From the NCBI RefSeq assembly GCF_001625305.1, contig NW_017804231.1, positions 1,739,703 through 1,803,702 on the forward strand: 64,000 nucleotides of DNA, given 5' to 3'. The notes below the pieces were generated by a model that worked only from the letters and a program-made list of their open reading frames with translations, ran no database searches and was not told where the DNA came from. Positions within the stretch are counted from its first letter, which is position 1, and the number at the start of each line of letters is the position of its first letter. Shown piece after piece: positions 10,432-19,300 of this stretch. The translations under genes were made by a program, and so were the position numbers. The stretch is from Branchiostoma belcheri (taxonomy: Eukaryota > Chordata > Leptocardii > Amphioxiformes > Branchiostomatidae).

Positions 10432-10966
10432 AACTATGATAATGTGCTGTACATCACCATAATTTTTTCTAGAAGAGCAAAGCATGTTCCTTTGTTGTGG
10501 ACAATGTTTCCTTCTTACATTGTGTTATTGTCTTCTGCCTTTGAACTTATGGAGCTATTGAATTTCACCATATTGCTGCAATTAATTAAATCTTTGGTGA
10601 TTGTCCTTAAATTTTACTTTGTTGCAATGGCCACTGAGATGGCTTTTTAATTGTTTTGTGATGGAACAAGGGAGTTTAATGGCCTTGAATGTGAATTGCT
10701 TTCTTGGAAGAAACAATATCAGTTACAAGGTTATTGTGGTACCTACAGCGGCTTCTTTACATGTGCAACTTTATGTTGTTTTTGTTTCAACTCTAGGATC
10801 TGATTATTTTTACCTTGAGAAAGTGTAAAACAAAGACGTGTGTAACTACATGCTACCCTCTTCTGATCTAACACCAGTAACGTTGTGAACTATTGGGGTC
10901 TAGTTCACAGCAAAGTTACTACAAGGCAGAGTCCCTGTCCTGTATTGTTTGATGCCTCTGCTCTAC

Positions 10967-11043
10967 ACAGCTGCTCTATTCATGACGTTTTGGGGCGAAA
11001 AATGTGCTCCAGAACTGAGACAAGTGCCAAGAAGCAGCGGTGC
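10967..11043 (+). promoter_or_regulatory. SECIS element candidate
   Basis: The core is ATGA at 10982-10985 opposite TGA at 11016-11018, the SECIS non-Watson-Crick quartet. Above it, GTTTTGGGGC (10987-10996) pairs with GCTCCAGAAC (11006-11015): ten continuous pairs, two of them G-U. The apical loop GAAAAATGT carries the required A-run, 12 nt from the quartet. Below the core, GCTGCT (10970-10975) pairs with AGCAGC (11033-11038), extended by CAC (10966-10968) with GTG (11040-11042) after an A-G mismatch, leaving the usual internal loop. The short apical loop without an extra mini-helix suggests form I. The element lies about 1 kb past the MsrA stop and before its AATAAA. Confidence 0.88.
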
Positions 11044-11133
11044 ACAGCAGGGGGGTTATGTAACAGTAGGGGGAGGGGGTCTGCCGAGGGTCAGGCATGT
11101 ATGTCCAGGAAACAGAAGGTGTTGTGAAATGTG

Positions 11134-11139
11134 AATAAA
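11134..11139 (+). terminator. Polyadenylation signal AATAAA (MsrA)
   Basis: Canonical AATAAA about 95 bp past the SECIS-like hairpin, followed by T/GT-rich sequence. It gives an mRNA that includes the SECIS. Confidence 0.75.
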
Positions 11140-11155
11140 TTTCTGTATATTGGTA

Positions 11156-11643
11156 CTAGTACTTTGCATCCTGTCTTTTATTTATATGTTTAGATAGATA
11201 TAAAATAGTCATCCAATTGTTTCGTAGATACTAAAATACATGTATACAGTCCCTTCCCCTAAAATTAAAGGTTGTTCATTCTTCACAACAATGTTGTTGA
11301 CCTTTTTACCAGAGTCCAAAGTACAAAACAGTGCAGTGTCCTTTTAACACTTGACCCAGTACCACTGCAAGGCACAGGACTGTTCCATTCAGTTAGGGCA
11401 TGGGGGAGTGTTAGAAAATCTATGGTTTTCTTCTTGGGCCACACCAATTAATCAAATCAACATGGCCTATATTACCCTAAAATGCATTTTTTTTTAAATT
11501 TGGGTTCAGTCGCTTCGCTAAAAAGTAAGCGCAATTTTGGTCCTCTGTCAGGAGTATAGCAAGCTCTATATATGACCAAGGAGGTTAGAAGTTTTAGTCT
11601 GCTTGATATGACCTAGAAACTGCAGTGCGAGACCAGTTTCAGA
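11156..11643. other. Intergenic DNA with a family A MITE end
   Basis: Between the MsrA poly(A) site and the first RidA promoter. A family A MITE terminus (GGCCACACCAATTAATC) starts near 11438. No gene seen. Confidence 0.5.
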
Positions 11644-11657
11644 AGTTCAAAAGTTCA
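11644..11657 (+). promoter_or_regulatory. Direct repeat AGTTCA-AA-AGTTCA upstream of RidA copy 1
   Basis: Two AGTTCA half-sites spaced by two bases, about 110 bp before the RidA start. The arrangement resembles a DR2 nuclear-receptor site. It is a short motif and may be chance. Confidence 0.3.
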
Positions 11658-11766
11658 AGATTTGTTTTAATACGTCACCAGACTGACTTTTTGTCTAGAC
11701 GTCTGCAAGTAGCAACGCAGGGCTACCGTAGAACACAGCACGACTGAACTAGAAGACACGCTGACA

Positions 11767-12189
11767 ATGGCGGGAGTCGTCAGAAAGATCATCAATGTCG
11801 AGGGAAAGAACCCTGCCATCCCGCTCAGCAAAGCTGTTGTAGTCGGCGGCACCATGTACATTTCCGGGCAGCTTGGACTCGATCCAAAGACACCGGGCAA
11901 GCTGGTACCAGGCGGTGTCGTGCCTGAAGCGGAGCAAGCACTCAAGAACATGGGCACGATTCTCCAAGCCGCCAACATCGACCACAGCCACGTCGTCAAG
12001 GCGACCGTCCTCCTGGCGGACATCAATGACTTCGCCGCCGTCAACGAGGTGTACAAGAAGTACTTCCCGGCCAACCCGCCCGCGAGAGCCGCCTTCCAGG
12101 TCGCCGCCCTACCGCTAGGGGGACGGGTGGAGATAGAGGCCATCGCTGTCGTCGGTGATATCGTGGACCACCCAGCATCTAACCTATAA
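11767..12189 (+). CDS. RIDA: RidA family protein, copy 1 (divergent N-terminus)
   Basis: An intronless frame of 140 residues. RidA proteins are trimeric 2-iminobutanoate/2-iminopropanoate deaminases that hydrolyse reactive enamine/imine intermediates of PLP enzymes. Landmarks are MYISGQ (30-35), the [14 protein letters not shown] stretch with the carboxylate-binding Arg (107), and VEIEAIA with the catalytic-site Glu (124). The normally invariant IGPYSQA near residue 20 is changed to IPLSKA and is one residue shorter, so the substrate-stacking Tyr is lost. The C-terminus is longer (VDHPASNL). It probably folds as RidA; its activity is doubtful. It sits head-to-tail with copy 2 and shares a nearly identical central segment with it. 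Confidence 0.93.
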   Translation: MAGVVRKIINVEGKNPAIPLSKAVVVGGTMYISGQLGLDPKTPGKLVPGGVVPEAEQALKNMGTILQAANIDHSHVVKATVLLADINDFAAVNEVYKKYFPANPPARAAFQVAALPLGGRVEIEAIAVVGDIVDHPASNL

Positions 12190-12277
12190 ACACTGGACTG
12201 ACTTAAATGTTCTCTTGATCGTACTCGGTTTGTTTTTAACCGATTCATATACAATGTACCATCAGCGATGATCATAA

Positions 12278-12545
12278 AACTAGAAAGGTAACATTTGCAA
12301 AGCAAATGCATAATGTTTACCTTCGCATATGGTCTACTCAGTTAATTCTTACTCAAACACATTCATATACATGTATATGGTCAAACAGAAGGCTAAATCC
12401 CTCCTGCTATAAAATTGCAACATGCATGATGTAACCCAACACTAGTTACCATGGCCACAGCCGTCTGCTTCAGGTCATTGACCTTTTTGGTTTGGAGAAG
12501 AAGAGGAAACTGAGCAAAATCAATGTTTTCCTTCGGTCAACATAA
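12278..12545. repeat. Direct repeat, copy 1, in the RidA spacer
   Basis: Starts ACTAGAAAGGTAACATTTGC and ends near 'ttccttcggtcaacataa'. It matches 12687-12955 throughout with scattered substitutions and small indels. Confidence 0.8.
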
Positions 12546-12686
12546 CATAAAATTAAACTAAATCTACCTTTATCTTCTCAATGTTATCTGCTGTTAATTG
12601 AACTATTTAGGGATAAAGGAAGACTGGTGAAAATGTCTAACCCGGTGAGAGTTGCTCAGGCTTGCAAAGCTCGAATAAATATGCAA

Positions 12687-12955
12687 ACTAGAAAGGTAAT
12701 ATTTGCAAAGCAAATGCATCATGTTTACCTTCGGATATGGTATGCTCTGTTAATTCCTCTTCAAACACATTCACATACATGTACATGTATATGCCTAAAT
12801 GCCTACTATGAAATTGCAACTTTGTATGTAACCCAACACCAGTTACTATGGTGACAGACGTCAACAAATCAGGCCATTGGCCAGGTCAGAGGTTAGTGTT
12901 TGGAAAAACAATAACAAGAGCAAAAACAATATGTTTTCCTTCGGTAAACATAATT
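12687..12955. repeat. Direct repeat, copy 2, in the RidA spacer
   Basis: Second copy of the 12278-12545 unit at a period of about 409 bp. It indicates further local tandem duplication within the RidA cluster. Confidence 0.8.
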
Positions 12956-13323
12956 ACGACATCTTTGAACACTTATTTTTTATCCGTTCACACATACAAT
13001 GTGACACGCATACGCACACAGAGACAGAGATAAATGGTCCTGTCCTTAGTGCTGAACACTTCTACGCAGACAGAGAGAGAGAGCTATAGCCCTGTCCTTA
13101 GTACTGAACACTATTCACACGCACGCACACGTGCACACAAACACACGCATACGGTCCACCCAAACTTCTGCTTGAGGATTTACAAAGAAACATCGGTGCG
13201 AGACACGCTAGTCACATGGTCCGCCGCGCGAGGTCATAGTGAGGTCAAACTTGTTCACAAGTGGCTGGAGAGTTGTTGCGACGCCAGGAGAAAACACACA
13301 ACCAAAACCGGACTAAAATCAGC

Positions 13324-13734
13324 ATGGCAGGAGTTGTTAGAAGGATTATCAGCACGGCGAAGGCTCCGGCGGCTATAGGACCGTACAGCCAAGCTGTAGT
13401 AGTCGGCGACACCATGTACATCTCCGGGCAGATCGGCATGGACCCCGCGTCGGGCAACCTGGTGTCTGGCGGGGTCGTTCCCGAGACGGAGCAGGCGCTC
13501 AAGAACATGGGTTCGATTCTCGAAGCCGCCAGCATCGACTACAGCCACGTGGTCAAGGCGACCGTCCTCCTGGCGGACATCAACGACTTCGCCGCCGTCA
13601 ACGAGGTGTACAAGAAGTACTTCCCGGCCAACCCGCCCGCGAGAGCCGCCTTCCAGGTCGCCGCCCTGCCCAAGAACGGCCGTGTGGAGATAGAGGCCAT
13701 CGCCATCGCGAGCGCCATCGTGGAGCGCGCTTGA
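13324..13734 (+). CDS. RIDA: RidA family deaminase, copy 2 (canonical)
   Basis: An intronless frame of 136 residues, the usual RidA length. It has the complete set of family motifs: IGPYSQA (18-24, Tyr 21), MYISGQIG (31-38), the Arg in PPARAAF (107) and the Glu in VEIEAIA (124). It should therefore be an active 2-iminobutanoate/2-iminopropanoate deaminase. I prefer the ATG at 13324 over an in-frame upstream ATG at 13261, because the protein from 13324 aligns end to end with copy 1 (both MAGVVR). Vertebrate RIDA has several introns; the lack of introns in both copies suggests a retrocopied ancestor later duplicated in tandem (inference). Confidence 0.94.
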   Translation: MAGVVRRIISTAKAPAAIGPYSQAVVVGDTMYISGQIGMDPASGNLVSGGVVPETEQALKNMGSILEAASIDYSHVVKATVLLADINDFAAVNEVYKKYFPANPPARAAFQVAALPKNGRVEIEAIAIASAIVERA

Positions 13735-16060
13735 GTCTGAATCCCGGTCTTCGTTCTAGTGTGCCCGTGGACCAAAAACTACATCAAGACTACAACGTCA
13801 ATGTCAAAGACTCTCCCATGTTGTGGACTGATCAATACAGGCTAGTGTTACAGTTGTGACCACGCCCCCCACCCCCACCCTTGACCGCTAACGCCATATC
13901 GCTGTAGTGTCCCGTGGGACCAAAAACCACCAATGTCAAAGACTCTTTCATGTTGTAGACTGATGCAGAAACATACATACTTGTCTGTAGTTACTGCTAC
14001 ACCATTTCAAGTTGCGCCCTCCCCCTCTTGAGTACTCACCCATGAAAAGACCCTAAAATTTCCATAATTATTGTCTCCGCGCTGAATTAAGCTGGACTGT
14101 TTCCAGAGCCTACACAGCCTCGCAGGCCAGTTCCTCCACTCCAGGGCCAGGGCCAACATGCCTCCAAGGGTATTATACCACAGCCCCCCCTCAGTTAGGC
14201 CCTGATTCCAGGCACTCTGGCTAAGTCTGCATCTGGGCCTAGCGTATTCTGTGTTTGGCATCCAGGCTACACTGAATTTCGCCGTGTCACAGTTTTTGTT
14301 TGGGCCGTAAATTAGGTAATTTGGCCCCACAGGCTGAAGAACAGTCTATTGGAATAGCTAGACACCCTCCCTCTAGATCTATATTTTCCTTGTATTTTTG
14401 TGCAATGTCAGAGGGACAACATGGTGTGTTACATTGACTCTATTATAATTGTTGGTAGATACTAGATAGTCAGACAATGCTTTATTACTAAGTCATGCAA
14501 AAGCAAGAATCTAATGTTAGTATGGAACTGTAACAGTTGGGAGTTGATCCAAAATAGCAGACATTGACAAACATTTGTTGTATATAGATTTAAGGTAGAT
14601 ATCATCTGGTGCATTATATGGCATGGTGGATATTTTCTGGTCAACCATAATCCAGTTGCATTGCATTGAAATGTGTCCGAAATAAACAAGGTGCAACACA
14701 ATCTTTATATGCATTGTGTACTAGATCTTAAACCTGAAATTGCATTGTATGCATTTAGGAATGATGCATCCTTAATTCCGTGGCGGGGCAGCACTGCTAG
14801 GTTTCTAACATTGGCCTCCATTTTGTTTCACATGTGGGAATATGTCATCTCCAATCTTATCATAAAAAGAATTTTCATAAGCTTAAGCTTGGTGACACTG
14901 GATGCTTCTTCTGATTGAATATGTTCCCGGGTGATCCAATTGGGCGTAACATATGTATACGAGGAAAGGAGGGCTAATAAGTCGGGTATGAAGTAATAGA
15001 TCTAGACGTGAACATGTTATGTCTACTGCAGGTGCAGTACGCCCGACCTCCGCATGGCGTCGTTACGCAGAAGGCATTGCTACAAAGCTGCTGAGCTGTA
15101 TGCTGTTGTGTGACATCTTCAAGAAAAGTATTACTTGCAGTTTATTATATCATTAGTCATAGCCCAACCTTCAAAATTTTATGACGGATCGTATTCATCA
15201 ATTTGTTGAATCAACAGTTCAAGTCATTTTAGAGGAAATGAGCCCACGTTGATGTGACTATATGTATAACATGAATCTTCGTTCATTTCCAAAAAAAAAA
15301 GAAGTTTTCGACCATACTGTAAATAGTCGAAATTAGCTCACATGTATGACAGAATGTTCTAGTGTGTGACGTAACGTTTAGCTAGCTAGGTTCGACATTG
15401 TTTAACCCTGCACTGCGCAATTGGAACCAGATCTCCGAATAACAACTACGTCGTGATTACATGGTTACCTATACAGTCTAAAGGTCACTTCGTAAAAGCT
15501 GCTGATGCAAAAATAATCCAAGGCCGAAGTACACAATACTGTGTTGTGCACTGAATTATTAAAGCATCTGTTCTTCTGATCGAGATGAATTATATCTGAC
15601 AATACATACACTTGCTAATATTTCTGTAATGTGTCTGAAATCCATTCTCCGGAAATGTATAGTAGTAACTTGTTATATGTTTTTGCTTCGGCATGTCTGT
15701 ATCATCATTTTGGTGGAAGGTTTCTTCGCTAGTGATGATGCAATGCACAACAGTGGACTGTTCTACTACTGCTCTCACGGAGGGGGGTCATGATGTGGGA
15801 TTTCTAAAATCGAATGACTATTCCATGCTTTTAAAAGACCATTATAGGCCTAATTTGCATATAGTATTTTCAATATTATAATCATTAGTGTATGATATCG
15901 ATATGAATTCATTTTGTTCCTACGTACTCCAGTATTTGGTCTCTATCATACTCAAGACACCCCTGCTTGGAGTAGTTAGGGCTTCCGCCCCAGGCCGGTA
16001 GGAGTCTAGTCAGTAAGAGCAGAGGGCAAGTACACATACTTCATACAGTGGACTCTACTC
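13735..16060. other. Intergenic region between RidA and PMT
   Basis: A decayed duplicated phrase (13757-13834 against 13907-13965, 'caatgtcaaagactct') follows the RidA stop. A MITE-like segment with 'ggccaacatgcc' and an end resembling AGCCTGGATGCC lies at about 14094-14275, related to the one at 43.5 kb. The rest to 16.06 kb shows no gene or RNA. Confidence 0.5.
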
Positions 16061-16299
16061 TCTAGCCACACAGGGCGTCGAACGCGAGTAAGACGTTATT
16101 TTTGTCAGCCCAGCTGATGACACAAAGGGGACAGGAACGGAACCGTCGCAGCAGGACATTTAGTCGCACTCGTGTCGCCATTCAGTCAACCTGACCTTGC
16201 CAATTCCAAGCAATTGACAAGCAAGCAACGGAAGTGAACCACTACAGTACCACCACCGAACTGTAAACGGAAAAGCCCACGGAAGAACGTTCAGTCAAG
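16061..16299 (+). promoter_or_regulatory. Probable promoter/5' UTR of PMT first exon 1a
   Basis: A moderately GC-rich stretch leading into AAG-ATG-AGC at 16300. The exact transcription start cannot be seen, and no TATA box is obvious. Confidence 0.4.
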
Positions 16300-16330
16300 A
16301 TGAGCAACGGCTGGGGTGAAAGTGCCGAGT
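16300..16330 (+). CDS. PMT alternative first coding exon 1a
   Basis: Encodes [10 protein letters not shown] plus one base, with donor T|GTAAGTA. Joined to exon 2 (22226) the split codon is TAT and the frame continues into [11 protein letters not shown]. Confidence 0.75.
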
Positions 16331-19300
16331 GTAAGTATTGGATTTACTCAACATTTAACATGTACTGACATTATACTGACAGTACTAACACCTGCACTAG
16401 TCTAGTTTGCAGGCAAATTGGACGCGCCGGCTACCTTCCCTGGTCAACTGCATTCCTATACAATAGGCCGATTTCTACTACCTATTCAGTCTGCAGAGGA
16501 GTCTGGTGGAGACTAAACTTGCACCCTTTCCCTCCCTCCCTACCGGTCACACGCGTTTTGTGGTGGGAATTCTTTTTTTTTTTCAGCGAGGCTGTGGCGT
16601 GACACAACTGACCATTGATAGAAATCTACGACAACCGTCTCACGATGCGGCTGAATGTTGCACGACACCTACACGAATATCTTAAGAATGTCTTCGCTGT
16701 GTTGTCATAAACCTTTCGTACTACAAATGTGACCGCGACCTTTAAATTTACACCAGTAATGACCAGAGCAAGCCCTGTCTTTGTTTGCTTTTCCTTCGCC
16801 GCTTATATAATTATTTAATCGTTTATCAATGGCTTATCAACATTAAGGTTGCTTATTTTAGTATTTATTTGTTGAGCTAGTTTACATTCAGCCAAAGGGT
16901 CAAGACAGTTCCAATCCTTGATGTTGTGTCTAAACTCTAGTAGCTAGATGTAGTAGTTAGTATTTAAATGGCTGTGACAGAAGGCTTATTGGTGTTTAGG
17001 CTTCGGTTTATTTTCGACGTTTTCAGCCGCATCTGATCGAATTCTGGTAGAGGCTATGCTTAGTAGGAGTCAGTAAACGACCCATAAGGCCCCCTAAGTC
17101 TCAAAGGTTACTTGAAAACATATATACTGTATATGCCCTACAGTTACACTGTTGTTTACACCGTAGTATTGTGACGTCAGCTGTGACCTTGAGATAGCGT
17201 GTGCCCAATTTATTCCCTAGTGGTTCATCTGCTGACCTTCGTGACTGAGGATAATGATAAACATCTTCAGAAAGAAGGCCTGTGCTATGCTCAGTAGTGA
17301 CCAAGCTTCAGAGGCGGCTGAAAAGAGAAAAATTGGCCAAACAGCCGGATAACATACCAGGGGAGTTAGTGCGCTAAAAGAGTACAGTTTACCGCTCTTA
17401 ATTTCCAGCCGCCTCTGAAGAGAAGCCTGGTAGAGGCTATATGCTCAGTAGGAGCCGGTAAAACACCCATAAGCCTTTAAAGACATATATGTGTGTATAT
17501 CTACATGTATATGTCCTACAGCTACACTGTTGTTTACACCATTTAGCAGTATTGACAGCTGTGACCTTGAGATAGCGTGTGCCCAACTTATTCCCTTGTG
17601 GTTCATCCGTTGACCTTTGCTGAGGACAAGGATAAACATCTTCATTGGTTCAAATCGTTTCCACGTGCTAGGGGGATGAGTTTCCCAAAGCACACAGCGA
17701 AAATTCTGCTTGGAGATTGTTGATGTTAACTTGTTGTCCTTTGTTACCTTCGTAGAAGGTTATGTTTTCCGTATAGCGTTTGCATGTATAGTATGTGGTT
17801 TAGCACGATAACTCAAGAAGGATTCTCATGAAACTTGGTAGGTGGGTAGGTCTTGATGTGACCTAGAAATGGTTAGATTTTGGACCCCTGGCGGCTTGTT
17901 TTACGTCTATTTTACGCTAGTCGTTTTTTTTTCTCATCAAGGATCATCAAGCGGCCTTTTGACCTCTCACATTGAGATTACGCAATGTCGGGTTGGGAGG
18001 TAAACGTGTTCCACCACAGTGCCCCGTATCTAAGAAACGTTTTTCAAACTAGACTATCGGGGCGCCGTTTGTCTTGAGTTAATGACCTTAACCTGGCAGA
18101 TCGGTAACTAGGTCATTAACCGCCGCGCTAACTAATCAGGTATGATCGAATCACATCCGTGTTGGATATTAACCGGCACAGGACACGTGCCGACTGGATC
18201 ATTCCATTCAGGCTGAGGGGGGTAAAATTAACAACAGCCCCCTTTGCTACAGTCCCCGTTCTATATAACTAGTACTTAAAATGTAGAAACACAGTTCGCT
18301 ACTACTAGTCGAGTATTGTGACATAGAGTCTGCAAAATGTTATTGTATATTAAGAATTTTGAGCATGTGACGTTGTGTAACGTTCCACCACCATCGTTGT
18401 ACAGAGTATAACATTCAGGTGCTGGTACTTTTCCATCATGCCATACCGGCTCTTTAACGTCCCACGTGACTTTCACAGCTGACCTGTAAGGGGTGTGTAA
18501 GCGTGTCTTACAGTGCCTCAAGCTACTGTATTCAGGACTTGGTATCTGGATCGGCAGTCACTGTCATTCTCACTCTCCCAAAAAATCTCTCATTCCTCTC
18601 CTAATAGATAAAATTTGCTCCTACCCGTTTTAAGGTCACGTAACGGTACCCACTTGCTAGCTGTCATTTCCCCTGTGGTAGATTTGATTTGGCAGGTTTG
18701 GTATAAAGCAAGCAAAGATGTCTGGGGAATCTCACAGCGTGCCCGCAAAGAACGGATACAGTAACGGAGACTGTAACGACAATATTTCACGTAAGTTTCA
18801 CTCAGTCTCTTCATGCATATGATCTTCCATGCCTTAAATTTTTCTTTGGGACTTTTCCATGGCATGGCACGTGGTTTGTGAATATATTACGGTACCTAAG
18901 TAAATAAGTAAGTTGGAAAAGGCCCGTAAAATCTTCGCCCGGCGAAAGCTAAGCCATGCAACAGTACGATATCTACGATCCAAGCAGATATTTTGGTGGC
19001 TGCAAAGACAGTATCAAATTGAATACTGTCTGGCAAATAGACACTGCTTGGCCAATTTGATTTTGTCTTTGCAGCCACCGAAAGATCTGCTTGGAGATTA
19101 TATTTTAGTGTCTGCATATGTCTCGGGCAACGCATACAGTAAACTGACTTGTTGCTGCAGCTGCGAAAGATTTTGGGAACGATCGCGATCGCAAGAGTAC
19201 TGGGTTGGCGATGATCTGTAAAGTCGCCGGCATTTTTTCTGTAAACTTTGACTAGTCTACGAACACAGACATAACCGGACGTGGTTAAAGGTAAATCGTG

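Larger units (their letters stand above)
9973..11155 (+). other. 3' UTR of MsrA
   Basis: No coding frame of note lies between the TAG at 9970-9972 and the AATAAA at 11134-11139. The interval contains a 227-bp MITE and then the SECIS-like hairpin. The cleavage point after the poly(A) signal is estimated. Confidence 0.75.
12190..13323. other. Spacer between the RidA genes
   Basis: Holds a pair of direct repeats (12278-12545 and 12687-12955), CA-rich simple sequence, and a short tandem phrase 'cctgtccttagt' near 13039 and 13093. No gene seen. Confidence 0.6.
16331..18717. other. PMT intron 1, proximal part, with a duplicated segment
   Basis: Intronic DNA. It holds a duplicated ~220-bp segment (17045-17290 and 17428-17648) with a family B MITE between the copies. 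The rest shows no gene. Confidence 0.6.

Noticed and set aside
13261-13323. Longer N-terminus for RidA copy 2 from the ATG at 13261
   Set aside because: The extra residues have no match in copy 1 or the family, and MAGVVR is the shared start.
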